DNA of 64,000 bases from an uncultured Alphaproteobacteria bacterium (GTDB taxonomy: Bacteria > Pseudomonadota > Alphaproteobacteria > Rhodobacterales > Rhodobacteraceae): contig CACNDI010000007.1 of NCBI GenBank assembly GCA_902619165.1, positions 24,249 through 88,248 on the forward strand, written 5' to 3'. Below the pieces are notes generated by a model. The model saw only the letters and a program-made list of their open reading frames with translations. It did no database searches and was not told the DNA's origin. How positions within the stretch are numbered: the first letter of the stretch is position 1; each line of letters opens with the position of its first letter. Positions 1-7,947 of the stretch are shown here, piece after piece. Position numbers and translations under genes: made by a program.

Positions 1-51
1 AAAGAAAATTTTGTTATGGGACTGCCTAGAACAACAATGGTAGAGACATAA
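1..51 (+). CDS. phnH: PhnH, C-terminal end only (C-P lyase subunit)
   Basis: The first 16 codons of the window are open and end at a TAA. The peptide finishes LPRTTMVET, like the conserved C-terminus of PhnH, a core subunit of the carbon-phosphorus lyase complex that works with PhnG and PhnI. The stop is one base before the phnI start, as expected inside a phnGHIJKL operon. The rest of the gene, and presumably phnG, lies upstream of the window. The call rests on a very short peptide plus context. Confidence 0.75.
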   Translation, partial: KENFVMGLPRTTMVET

Positions 52-52
52 T

Positions 53-1135
53 ATGTATGTAGCTGTAAAAGGAGGCGAAAGAGCGATTGATAATGCACAT
101 AGGTGGCTGGAGGATGAACGTCGAGGAGACAGAAAAGTCACAGATCTGAGTGTCGATCAAATAAAGACTCAATTATCTTTATCAATAGCAAAAGTGATGG
201 CTGAAGGTTCGCTATTTGATCCTGAGCTTGCTTCTTTAGCAATAAAGCAAGCTAGAGGAGATTTAATCGAAGCGATTTTTTTAATAAGAGCATACCGAAC
301 AACCTTACCGAGATTTGGAGTTGGGCAGCCTATAAATACGGACAAAATGATTGCTAAAAGAAGAATATCCGCGACGTTTAAGGACATTCCAGGAGGCCAG
401 CTTCTTGGACCGACTTTTGATTACACTCATCGACTTTTAGATTTCAAACTATTAGCAGATGGCAGCATCGATGAATTTGAGCCTGGAAAAGATACTGAAC
501 AAATGTTCCAACACGTCACTCAGTTCCTAAATAATGAAGGAATTATTGAGACAGAAGAGACATCATCTAGTGAAGCGGAGTCGCCAGATCTCACTCGACA
601 GCCTTTGGAAATTCCTGCTAATAGAGCATTGCGGCTACAGGCTCTTACTCGAAGCGATGAAGGGTTTTTATTAGGTATGGCATACTCAACCCAAAGGGGG
701 TTCGGAAGAAATCATCCATTCGTTGGTGAGCTAAGAATAGGACTTATATCTGTTGAATTTGAAATCCCAGAGATAGGGTTTAATATAGAGATAGCTGAGA
801 TAGAGATTTCAGAATGCGAGACGGTTAATCAATTTCTGGGCTCAAAGACCCACCCCCCTAAATTTACTAGAGGCTATGGTTTTGTTTTTGGTCAATCGGA
901 GAGGAAAGCGATATCGATGGCTTTAGTTGATCGCGCTCTACGTTGGAAAGAATTGGGAGAGGTTAGCGATGGTGCTCCCGCTCAAGATGAAGAGTTTGTT
1001 CTGTACCATGGAGATAATATTCAAGCGACTGGTTTTGTAGAGCATATTAAGCTTCCTCATTATGTCGATTTTCAGGCAGAACTGGAGCTAATTAGAAAGA
1101 TAAGAAAAACAGCTTTTGAGGCAAAAAAAGGATGA
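53..1135 (+). CDS. phnI: PhnI, carbon-phosphorus lyase core subunit
   Basis: PhnI is the nucleosidase-type subunit of the C-P lyase core. Together with PhnG, PhnH and PhnL it couples a phosphonate to the ribose of ATP with loss of adenine, the first committed step of phosphonate breakdown in the cytoplasm. The 360-residue product is full length and reads as PhnI throughout: the N-terminus MYVAVKGGERAI, the RLGLISVEF-like segment near residue 228 (here RIGLISVEF) and a C-terminal GFVEHIKLPHYVDFQ block. Translation starts one base after the upstream phnH stop and ends in an ATGA overlap with phnJ, so the subunits are translationally coupled. Nothing looks broken. Confidence is high. Confidence 0.96.
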   Translation: MYVAVKGGERAIDNAHRWLEDERRGDRKVTDLSVDQIKTQLSLSIAKVMAEGSLFDPELASLAIKQARGDLIEAIFLIRAYRTTLPRFGVGQPINTDKMIAKRRISATFKDIPGGQLLGPTFDYTHRLLDFKLLADGSIDEFEPGKDTEQMFQHVTQFLNNEGIIETEETSSSEAESPDLTRQPLEIPANRALRLQALTRSDEGFLLGMAYSTQRGFGRNHPFVGELRIGLISVEFEIPEIGFNIEIAEIEISECETVNQFLGSKTHPPKFTRGYGFVFGQSERKAISMALVDRALRWKELGEVSDGAPAQDEEFVLYHGDNIQATGFVEHIKLPHYVDFQAELELIRKIRKTAFEAKKG

Positions 1136-1968
1136 GTAACTCCGAAGAGGATTTCAATTTTGCTTACCTTGATGAGCAAACCAAGAGAATGATAAGAAGG
1201 GCTCTAATAAAAGCGATATGCATTCCAGGATATCAGGTTCCCTTTGCAAGTAGGGAAATGCCAATGCCTTATGGTTGGGGTACTGGCGGCGTTCAGGTCA
1301 CAGCAGCATGCTTGCAAGAAACGGATGTATTGAAGGTCATAGATCAGGGTTCAGATGACACAACCAACGCAGTCTCTATAAGAAAATTTTTTGAAAGGGT
1401 AGCTGGTGTAAAAACCACTGAAAACACTGGAAAAGCATCTGTAATTCAAACCAGACACCGCATTCCCGAACAAGTTTTATCAGAAGATCAAATACTCGTT
1501 TATCAAGTCCCAATACCAGAGCCCTTAAGATTTTTAGAGCCTAGAGAGACCGAAACAAGGGTTATGCACGCATTAGAAGAATATGGCTTGATGCATGTTA
1601 AATTATATGAAGACATATCTATTAACGGGGAGATTTCCACAGCATACGCTTATCCAGTAAAAGTTAACGATCGTTATATAATGGATCCATCACCTACACC
1701 AAAATTTGATAACCCAAAAATGAATTTTTGCTCGGCAATTCAGCTTTTTGGAGCTGGGAGAGAACAAAGGATTTACGCAGTTCCTCCATATACTAAGGTT
1801 ATAAGTCTTGATTTTGAAGATTATCCATTTGAAGCCTCAAGAGCCGAGAAGACTTGTGAAATATGTGGTGCCACCAATACATATCTCGATGAAGTGGTTA
1901 TTGATGATAAGGGAACTAGAATGTTTTCATGTTCAGATAGTGATTACTGCAATAGTCAAAAAAGTTAA
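1132..1968 (+). CDS. phnJ: PhnJ, radical-SAM carbon-phosphorus lyase
   Basis: PhnJ is the enzyme that breaks the C-P bond, turning ribose-1-phosphonate-5-phosphate into 5-phosphoribosyl 1,2-cyclic phosphate and an alkane (methane from methylphosphonate). The 278-residue protein keeps the whole catalytic set: Cys242, Cys245 and Cys267 match the [4Fe-4S] ligands of the E. coli enzyme (241, 244, 266), and Cys273 matches its thiyl-radical cysteine 272, each offset by one. The start codon overlaps the phnI stop (ATGA), and phnK starts three bases after the stop. The intact cysteines argue that the pathway is functional. Confidence 0.97.
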   Translation: MSNSEEDFNFAYLDEQTKRMIRRALIKAICIPGYQVPFASREMPMPYGWGTGGVQVTAACLQETDVLKVIDQGSDDTTNAVSIRKFFERVAGVKTTENTGKASVIQTRHRIPEQVLSEDQILVYQVPIPEPLRFLEPRETETRVMHALEEYGLMHVKLYEDISINGEISTAYAYPVKVNDRYIMDPSPTPKFDNPKMNFCSAIQLFGAGREQRIYAVPPYTKVISLDFEDYPFEASRAEKTCEICGATNTYLDEVVIDDKGTRMFSCSDSDYCNSQKS

Positions 1969-1971
1969 ATA

Positions 1972-2742
1972 ATGGAACAGATTTTAAAAGCGAAGGCTAT
2001 AAATAAGAAATTTGGCGATGTGTATGCTTGCAACAACTTAAGTATAGAGCTTTACACTGGTGAGGTCGTTGGAATTGTTGGAGAGTCTGGCTCTGGCAAA
2101 TCAACTCTTCTAAATTGCTTGTCTGGAAGCTTGGTACCAGATGGTGGTAATATAACATATTTGGATAGAGATAATAATTGGTTGGATCTATTGTCTTTGC
2201 CGGAACCCAGAAAAAGAAACCTACTGAGAACCGAGTGGGCCTTTGTCCATCAAAATCCTCGAGATGGTCTTAGAATGGCAGTGAGTGCTGGAGGGAACAT
2301 TGGCGAAAGACTAATGGCAATAGGGTATAGAAATTACTCCCAAATTAGGGCTGAAGCCACCGAATGGATCGAAAAGGTTGAAATAGATGCAATCAGACTG
2401 GATGACAAACCGAGTATTTTTTCTGGTGGAATGCAACAAAGACTTCAGATTGCTAAAAACCTTATAACGAAACCTAGGCTAATATTTATGGATGAACCTA
2501 CAGGTGGGCTTGATGTATCTGTCCAAGCAAGATTACTTGATCTCATAAGATCTTTGGTTAGAGAATTAGGATTGTCAGTAATAATCGTAACGCATGATCT
2601 TGCAGTTGCGAGGTTCATGGCAAATAGATTGATTGTTATGAAAAATGGTAAAATAGTTGAAACTGGATTAACCGACCAAGTTTTGGATGATCCACAGCAT
2701 TCCTACACGCAGTTACTTGTCTCCTCAATACTAAAGGTGTAA
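1972..2742 (+). CDS. phnK: PhnK, ABC-type ATPase of the C-P lyase complex
   Basis: PhnK resembles dipeptide-transporter ATPases but has no membrane partner: it docks on the PhnGHIJ core and its ATP cycling is thought to open the complex. The 256 residues carry Walker A (GESGSGKST, residues 37-45), a Q-loop glutamine near 94, the signature SGGMQQ at 151-156 and Walker B ending MDE at 173-175. The gene sits three bases after phnJ and three before phnL, in the standard order. Position separates it from a transporter ATPase, because no permease gene adjoins it. Confidence 0.95.
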   Translation: MEQILKAKAINKKFGDVYACNNLSIELYTGEVVGIVGESGSGKSTLLNCLSGSLVPDGGNITYLDRDNNWLDLLSLPEPRKRNLLRTEWAFVHQNPRDGLRMAVSAGGNIGERLMAIGYRNYSQIRAEATEWIEKVEIDAIRLDDKPSIFSGGMQQRLQIAKNLITKPRLIFMDEPTGGLDVSVQARLLDLIRSLVRELGLSVIIVTHDLAVARFMANRLIVMKNGKIVETGLTDQVLDDPQHSYTQLLVSSILKV

Positions 2743-2744
2743 AA

Positions 2745-3419
2745 ATGTTGGAAGTAAAAAATGTTGCAAAATCCTTCAATCTAAAGAACTTAGACAAAGG
2801 GAAATTTTCAGTTATTAGAGATGCTTGCTTTAATGTTAATTCGGGGGAATGTGTTGCATTGATAGGTAACTCTGGTTGTGGCAAATCAACTTTAATGAGA
2901 ATGATTTACGGTAATTATGTATGTGCAGTTGGAAAGATTTATATAGATAAGGAAAATATCCTTGATTTAAAAGCCATTGAAATGTCGATATTAAGAAAAC
3001 AAAAAATGGGGTATGTAAGTCAATTTTTAAGAGTTTTACCGAGAGTAAGCACCATAGATTTGGTTATGGAACCTCTTCTTGATCAATTTGAAAGTCGCGC
3101 CAGAGCGAAGGATATCGCTGAGACATTATTGTCTAGGCTAAATTTAAGCTCTAAGTTATGGCACCTCTCGCCACTGACTTTTTCAGGAGGGGAACAACAA
3201 AGGGTAAATATTGCTATTGGCTTTTCTAAAGACTACAAGTTGCTTCTTTTGGATGAGCCGACGGCAAGCCTCGATCGTGAAAACAAAAGAATTGTTATGG
3301 ATATGATTTCAGAAAAAAAAGAAAAAGGGTCGGCGATACTTGGTATCTTTCATGACAAAGAAGTAAGAGATAAAGTGTGTGATCGAGAAATAGATGTAAG
3401 CAACTTTTCAGCAAGCTGA
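2745..3419 (+). CDS. phnL: PhnL, ABC-type ATPase of the C-P lyase pathway
   Basis: PhnL is the second ABC-type ATPase of the pathway and is needed, with PhnG, PhnH and PhnI, to form ribose-1-phosphonate-5-triphosphate from the phosphonate and ATP. The 224-residue protein has Walker A GNSGCGKST at 41-49, the signature FSGGEQQRVNIA from 146, and Walker B LLLLDEP ending near 172. The length is typical for PhnL and shorter than a transporter ATPase. It follows phnK by two bases and precedes phnN by 12, so it belongs to the same transcript. Confidence 0.95.
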   Translation: MLEVKNVAKSFNLKNLDKGKFSVIRDACFNVNSGECVALIGNSGCGKSTLMRMIYGNYVCAVGKIYIDKENILDLKAIEMSILRKQKMGYVSQFLRVLPRVSTIDLVMEPLLDQFESRARAKDIAETLLSRLNLSSKLWHLSPLTFSGGEQQRVNIAIGFSKDYKLLLLDEPTASLDRENKRIVMDMISEKKEKGSAILGIFHDKEVRDKVCDREIDVSNFSAS

Positions 3420-3431
3420 GAGAAATCTATT

Positions 3432-3956
3432 ATGCGTAAAGGAACATTATTTACAGTGGTAGGCCCTTCTGGAGTGGGGAAAGATTCAATTCTTAATGCT
3501 GCTAAGAATAAAGTCGATGCATATTTTCCTAAAAGATATATTTCTAGAAGTGCTGAGGTCGACAACGAAGACTTTATTAAAGTGGATCAGTCTCAAATAG
3601 ATATTTTATTAAAAGAAAAAAGAGTAGCTATTCATTGGTATGCGCATAATAACTTTTATGGGATACCTATTGATATTATATATCACCTTAATAAGGGAAC
3701 AAACGTAATTTTCAATGGATCTAGACATGCTATTAAGGAATATAAGCAGCAATTTCCAGAGTTGAAAATAATTTACATTGATGCTAAAGAAGAAATCGTT
3801 CTGGAAAGATTGAAAAAAAGAGCTAGAGAAAATGCAAAGGATATTCAACTAAGGTTAAAAAGGGCGAAATTTGATATTCCAACGGGCTCAATTATTATCA
3901 ACAATGAGGATGATCTAGATAAAGCAGTTATTCAATTATTATCTGTAATGCATTAA
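3432..3956 (+). CDS. phnN: PhnN, ribose 1,5-bisphosphokinase
   Basis: PhnN phosphorylates ribose 1,5-bisphosphate to PRPP, returning the ribose of the C-P lyase product to nucleotide metabolism. The 174-residue product is a guanylate-kinase-fold P-loop protein: GPSGVGKDS lies at residues 11-19, and basic residues around 125-145 would form the lid. It is the last gene of the forward phn operon. Its last four bases overlap the 3' end of the opposing DUF1045 gene, and there is no room for a separate terminator. The family's length is matched. Confidence 0.93.
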   Translation: MRKGTLFTVVGPSGVGKDSILNAAKNKVDAYFPKRYISRSAEVDNEDFIKVDQSQIDILLKEKRVAIHWYAHNNFYGIPIDIIYHLNKGTNVIFNGSRHAIKEYKQQFPELKIIYIDAKEEIVLERLKKRARENAKDIQLRLKRAKFDIPTGSIIINNEDDLDKAVIQLLSVMH

Positions 3957-4645
3957 AGCAGCGAAAATCTTTTCAGTTCACAAAAATACCTATCATCCCT
4001 TTGCCCAAAAAGACAGATATCTAAAAAAGGTAAGGGATATCCGATAACTTCTTGAAAATTTAATTCTATTGTGTCTCGAATATTTTTCTCTTCACCCAAC
4101 CTTATTTCTCCGGTTAATGTAATGTGAAATTTATATCTATTAAAGACATATGGATAACCCCACTTCTTTAAGTTTTCCTCCTCTTCAAAGTCAAGTCCAC
4201 TAGCTCTTCTTTTTTCTAGTTCTGTGGATGTGGGAGGTTCTCTAAACTTATCTAGAGTTAAAACGCAATCATCTGCTAAAGATTTTAGTGCCTTAGGGCT
4301 TCTTTCAGGGACTAAAGCATAAAATCGGCCAAGCTTTTTCAAGACTGGATTTTGGATTATAAACCTACTATGTCGCTTTGAAATTAATTCCACATCGCTA
4401 ATGAGATCATTGTATGAATACTTATCTTTTAGGACAAATGGTGCTTTGAGCGTGCCATGCAAGCCATATATCCTTGCTTTTTCCGTGATAGACTTTAAGT
4501 CAACAAATTTTGGGTTTTTTATTTTCTTGTGATTGGTAATCTTACCTTTCTTTGGATTCCAGCCTAACCATTGAGACCCAACTTTATCGAGAAATGTATC
4601 TGGATAGGGAGAAAAATAAATTGCGTATCTGGAATAATTTGTCAT
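3953..4645 (-). CDS. DUF1045 phosphonate-operon protein, 2H-phosphoesterase fold
   Basis: This 230-residue protein belongs to the DUF1045 family, which occurs almost only in phn operons of proteobacteria and has no settled reaction. Two H-x-T motifs (His63-Gly-Thr65 and His174-Ile-Thr176) are the hallmark of 2H phosphoesterases, which open 2',3'-cyclic or 1,2-cyclic phosphates. No phnP, the usual phosphoribosyl-cyclic-phosphate hydrolase, is seen in the window, so this protein is a candidate to do that step; that is inference. It runs opposite to phnI-N, overlaps the phnN end by four bases and is divergent from phnM. The start gives the family's RYAIYFSP N-terminus. A candidate Pho box lies at 4690-4718. 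Confidence 0.85.
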   Translation of the reverse strand: MTNYSRYAIYFSPYPDTFLDKVGSQWLGWNPKKGKITNHKKIKNPKFVDLKSITEKARIYGLHGTLKAPFVLKDKYSYNDLISDVELISKRHSRFIIQNPVLKKLGRFYALVPERSPKALKSLADDCVLTLDKFREPPTSTELEKRRASGLDFEEEENLKKWGYPYVFNRYKFHITLTGEIRLGEEKNIRDTIELNFQEVIGYPLPFLDICLFGQRDDRYFCELKRFSLL

Positions 4646-4667
4646 AAAAATGTCCTAATAACAGAGT
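4639..4667 (+). promoter_or_regulatory. candidate Pho box upstream of phnM
   Basis: Heptamers TTGTCAT (4639) and ATGTCCT (4650) are 11 bp apart, the spacing of PhoB half-sites (consensus CTGTCAT), with a poor third unit at 4661. The box ends 54 nt before the phnM start. It overlaps the first codons of the divergent DUF1045 gene, so PhoB binding here could also affect that gene. Motif and spacing are read directly; function is inferred. Confidence 0.5.
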
Positions 4668-4689
4668 ACAAAAAATTTGGAATATTTAT

Positions 4690-4718
4690 ATGAAACTTTT
4701 AAGTCAAGAGTATGAATT
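4690..4718 (-). promoter_or_regulatory. candidate Pho box upstream of the DUF1045 gene
   Basis: Read on the minus strand, AATTCAT, TTGACTT and GTTTCAT follow each other every 11 bp (low ends at 4712, 4701 and 4690). The match to CTGTCAT is loose (4-5 of 7), but the box ends 44 nt before the DUF1045 start, the same geometry as the stronger boxes in this window. Confidence 0.35.
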
Positions 4719-4721
4719 TAT

Positions 4722-5888
4722 ATGCATGAATTTATTTTAAGCAATGCACGTCTCGTTCTGGAGAACGAAGTAGTAAACGGAAGCATCAGGGTAGCGGATG
4801 GGGTCATTAAAGAGGTTAACTCTGGAAAAGGATTTATACGTGGTTCTTTCGATTGTAATGAAAATTATTTATCACCAGGCCTGATTGAACTACACACAGA
4901 CAATTTGGAAAGACATATGCAACCAAGAGCAAATGTTAAATGGCCAATAAAGGCTGCGATTTTATCACATGATAGAGAACTAGAAAGTGCTGGTATTACG
5001 ACTGTTTTTGACGCATTGCGAGTTGGTTCGATAGTGTCAGATAAAAGGGGTAACTATCTTAAATATGCTAGGCAAGTTACGGACACCATTAAGGAGCTCA
5101 GAGCAGAGAAAAGCCTGAAAATTAGTCATTTTACGCATCTTAGAGCAGAAGTTTGTTCTGAAACTTTGGAAATCGAATTGGAAGAGTTTACCCCAGAAGA
5201 CCGAGTTGGAATAGTTAGTTTAATGGATCATACTCCGGGCCAAAAGCAATTTAGAGACTTAGATAAAATGGCAGAGTATTTAAAGGGAAAATACTCTATG
5301 AGTCCAAAAGATTTGGAAGATCATTTTGAACGTCTTTATAAAATAAAAAAGGCTTGGGGAGATAGAAACCATGCCGCAACTTTAAGTGCGAATAAAAGAC
5401 TTGGCGCTATTCTCGCAAGTCATGACGACACGACAGAGAATGATGCAATTACATCAATTGAAAATGGATGTAAAATCGCCGAGTTTCCAACAACTGTTGA
5501 AGCTTCAAAGGTATTAAATCGATCATCAATTAATATTATCATGGGAGGACCAAACATTCTGAGAGGGGAGTCCCACTCCGGAAACGTCGCGGCTAAGGAC
5601 CTTGTTTCCATGGGTTGCTGTAACATTCTTTCATCGGATTATATGCCTTCTTCACTGCTAATGGGAGCGGTAAAACTTGGAGATATTTTGGGAGATTTTG
5701 CAAAGGGAATAAAGGCGGTTACTGAGACACCAGCAAAAGCAGCTAATCTAAATGATCGTGGTTTGATTAAGATTGGTATGCGAGCTGATTTACTTCTTTT
5801 TGATGTAAAAAATAATTTTCCTATAATTCAAAGGGTGTGGACTCCTAATTCTACTCAAAGCCCACATATCTTTCATGAACGCCAGTGA
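4722..5888 (+). CDS. phnM: PhnM, ribose-1-phosphonate-5-triphosphate diphosphatase
   Basis: PhnM removes pyrophosphate from alpha-D-ribose-1-phosphonate-5-triphosphate to make the substrate of PhnJ. The 388-residue protein is an amidohydrolase-fold enzyme with the PhnM form of the metal site, ELHTDNLERH (His58, His65), a central SLMDHTPGQKQF block and the C-terminal ILSSDYMPSSLL and ETPAKAANL segments. The length fits the family. The gene is separated from the forward phn operon by the antisense DUF1045 gene, so it needs its own promoter; the Pho box at 4639-4667 fits this. It is followed by 277 bases without a convincing gene. Confidence 0.96.
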   Translation: MHEFILSNARLVLENEVVNGSIRVADGVIKEVNSGKGFIRGSFDCNENYLSPGLIELHTDNLERHMQPRANVKWPIKAAILSHDRELESAGITTVFDALRVGSIVSDKRGNYLKYARQVTDTIKELRAEKSLKISHFTHLRAEVCSETLEIELEEFTPEDRVGIVSLMDHTPGQKQFRDLDKMAEYLKGKYSMSPKDLEDHFERLYKIKKAWGDRNHAATLSANKRLGAILASHDDTTENDAITSIENGCKIAEFPTTVEASKVLNRSSINIIMGGPNILRGESHSGNVAAKDLVSMGCCNILSSDYMPSSLLMGAVKLGDILGDFAKGIKAVTETPAKAANLNDRGLIKIGMRADLLLFDVKNNFPIIQRVWTPNSTQSPHIFHERQ

Positions 5889-6066
5889 AAAGGGATTTTA
5901 GTATCTGCGATATACCATAGGTTATTTTCAGTATCATATCTGGTCACATATTCGAATTATATTACTACCGGGTTTCATTTGACAGTAGATATCATTAATT
6001 CAATTTTCCAACTTCTTCAAAAGGGCCTAGACAATAAATTTAAGCTGCAGACTTAATCGTAGACCA

Positions 6067-6147
6067 ATGGATCTATCTTTTGTAAAATGCAACTTTAGAA
6101 GAGCTATAGAGTCACGTCGTGGGCGGGGCGGACATTTAGACCAATAA
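6067..6147 (+). other. 26-codon open frame before the metallophosphoesterase gene
   Basis: An ATG at 6067 opens 26 codons ending at TAA 6145-6147. The peptide is basic at its end (ESRRGRGGHLDQ), and the bases around 6111-6135 are clearly richer in G+C than the surroundings. I do not recognise it. It could be a leader peptide, the tail of a decayed gene, or chance. There is no clear ribosome-binding site. The rest of 5889-6165 shows nothing else I can support. Confidence 0.2.
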
Positions 6148-6165
6148 ATTTTTCGAGAGCTAAAA

Positions 6166-6939
6166 ATGAAAAAAATCATAGTCTTTTCAGATATTCACTT
6201 AAACTCTGCTGATGAACCAAGTTTAAAAAAATCATCTCAAAAACTTGAGAAAGCTATACTGCACTTGCAAGGCAATCATAATGATTTTGATACGCTAGTC
6301 TTTACAGGCGACTTAGCGGATAGTGGTAAAATTGAAGAATATAGTGCCTTAAGAAATTTGGTCTCGGTAATAAATAGACCCATAAAATTTATGCTTGGAA
6401 ATCACGATAACCGAAAGAACTTCCTCGATGTATTTCCATACTACCAACCAGATCATAATGGATTCTTACAGAGTAGTGAGGCTTATGAAAATCTTGATTT
6501 TATATTCTTAGATACGCTTAAAGATCCTCACGATGACATACCCAAAAGCTGTGGTTACTTATGTGAAAAAAGACTCGACTGGTTGAGTCAAAAACTTAAA
6601 GAAGCGGATCATAAAAAAGTAATTTTGTTTATGCACCATCCCGCTTTTACAACGGGAATGCAGGCTATGGACTTACTAAGACTAAAAAATTCCCACGATT
6701 TTTTTTCAACTATAAAAAATTTCAATAATGTAAACCATCTAATATCTGGTCACATACATCGAAGTATGTGTGGTCTTTACGAAGGATATAATTTCTCCAC
6801 GTTCAAAAGCATAAATCAGCAAATGGTCCTAAAGTTCAAAGCTGATCGAGTAGAATATGCCAAAGGTGAAAATTCGGGATATGGCATTATCCTACTGGAT
6901 GGTAAAAACTATACCATCCATAACGAAGAGGTAAATTAA
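6166..6939 (+). CDS. metallophosphoesterase, GpdQ/CpdA-like phosphodiesterase
   Basis: The 257-residue protein has every metal-binding block of the calcineurin-like class III phosphodiesterases: Asp9-x-His11, Gly48-Asp49, Asn79-His80-Asp81, His157 (MHHP) and Gly-His196-Ile-His198. Relatives such as GpdQ and CpdA cleave glycerophosphodiesters, cyclic nucleotides and, in GpdQ, phosphonate monoesters. No signal peptide is seen, so it should act in the cytoplasm. Its place between phnM and the lipid-remodelling genes suggests hydrolysis of imported diesters such as glycerophosphocholine or glycerophosphoethanolamine, or of the cyclic phosphate made by C-P lyase. The substrate cannot be told from sequence. 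I see no good Pho box at the usual distance. Confidence 0.85.
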   Translation: MKKIIVFSDIHLNSADEPSLKKSSQKLEKAILHLQGNHNDFDTLVFTGDLADSGKIEEYSALRNLVSVINRPIKFMLGNHDNRKNFLDVFPYYQPDHNGFLQSSEAYENLDFIFLDTLKDPHDDIPKSCGYLCEKRLDWLSQKLKEADHKKVILFMHHPAFTTGMQAMDLLRLKNSHDFFSTIKNFNNVNHLISGHIHRSMCGLYEGYNFSTFKSINQQMVLKFKADRVEYAKGENSGYGIILLDGKNYTIHNEEVN

Positions 6940-7061
6940 TCCTTTGAAAAACCTTTTTTGCGATGCTAAACAATTGTCAGAATAAACGGGAAACGACTTG
7001 GGCTATGTGAAAACTTTAATAAAGATGGAAGAGTTTATAGCAGAAGAAGTATTACATTAAT

Positions 7062-7275
7062 TCAAGAAATAACTATTAAATAATTTAACAAAGCAGAAGG
7101 TTGAAATTCTTTGTTTAGTGGATTTTCAGCAATATAGTTGTTTAGTACCTTTTGTGATATCCCAACAATCATATCTGCCATATTCTTTCTCGTGAAACCC
7201 CGTTTCTATAATTGCAAATACCGAGCTTGCTGAAATCACTTGCTAAGTTATTTTTTTAGTTAGTCGCATTTATGT
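7062..7275 (-). pseudogene. possible decayed helix-turn-helix regulator
   Basis: On the minus strand the segment 7062-7181 encodes a 39-residue open frame with the helix-turn-helix-like string MADMIVGISQKVLNNYI. Upstream (7182-about 7275) a different frame continues with coding-like sequence (ASDFSKLGIC) after a possible ATG. Joining them needs at least one frameshift and passes a stop, as a dying gene would. It could equally be chance in AT-rich DNA. The remainder of 6940-7322 holds nothing else I can support. Confidence 0.25.
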
Positions 7276-7328
7276 AATAATTTTATGATATCAACAAAAT
7301 CAATTTATAGAAAATCGAGGCAATGTTG

Positions 7329-7550
7329 ATGAAAAATTATTTTTTGTTAAATGTTTTAGATAACGAGCCGTTTGATGAAGGCAAAGAGTATTGTACTGCG
7401 GCGGAGTATTTTCAATATTTATGCGATTATTACTCGAAATTTCAAAAAGAAAACCCAGATGAATATGTATTTCTTTATGGAGATAGATTTCCAGAAGAGT
7501 TGGCCTACTTCGAACTCGATAAAGGAATGCAAGATGATATTGTCCATTAA
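7329..7550 (+). CDS. small acidic protein of unknown function
   Basis: This encodes a 73-residue, strongly acidic protein rich in Asp, Glu, Tyr and Phe, with no signal peptide and no membrane segment. I prefer the ATG at 7329 to the one at 7323 because GAGG (7317-7320) is then eight bases away. I do not recognise the family. Aromatic and acidic residues are spread throughout (EYFQYLCDYYSKF, DEYVFLYGDRFPEEL), so it looks like a small folded protein. A loose 11-bp periodic motif (ATGTAAT at 7272, TTATGAT at 7283) sits upstream and might be a weak Pho box. No neighbour forms an operon with it. Confidence 0.5.
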   Translation: MKNYFLLNVLDNEPFDEGKEYCTAAEYFQYLCDYYSKFQKENPDEYVFLYGDRFPEELAYFELDKGMQDDIVH

Positions 7551-7669
7551 TTTTGAGTAAAATTCATAATTTTGCCATTACCTATAGCTACCGCTTGGTC
7601 TAGCCTTTCAACGCATGGGACGCATGGGATGCTCATGTAGCATGTTCTTGGAGTGAGCAGCAGATGGTA

Positions 7670-7919
7670 AGTTACTTTAATGTATCAAAAAGAAAACGGC
7701 CCAGTGGGAAGGGAAATACACGCGACTGTTTGGGTATTATCTATCTTATTAATGTTAAGATTTATTACATTCAGATAAAAATTTTTTAAACCATCACTTG
7801 AGTTAATAATTTTCATTCAATCTAAATTAATTGAAAAAATATAGATAGAATCTGAGAACTTTCTTACGTACAAGTCATTAATTTTTCATAAATTCATCAA
7901 TAATTTGTTGCATATTTTT
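7670..7919 (+). repeat. duplicated promoter region, copy A
   Basis: About 250 bases here are clearly related to 8930-9198, in the same orientation and with scattered substitutions and small gaps. Shared blocks include the run starting TGTATCAAAAAG, the GAGTTAATAATTTT block and the TCATTAATTTTTCATAAATT block. The 3' end carries a candidate Pho box. Copy A lacks the GGGCCGT hairpin arm present in copy B. Upstream, 7551-7669 has only a short tandem echo (ACGCATGGG twice) and no gene I can support. Confidence 0.85.
7872..7900 (+). promoter_or_regulatory. candidate Pho box before the NTF2-like gene (copy A)
   Basis: AAGTCAT (7872) and TTTTCAT (7883) are 11 bp apart, followed by a poor unit TCATCAA (7894). 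The box ends 47 nt before the start codon at 7948. The same three units occur at the same spacing in copy B (9151-9179). Confidence 0.5.
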
Positions 7920-7947
7920 TTCATTTTATAAGGCAAAGGAGTCGGCT

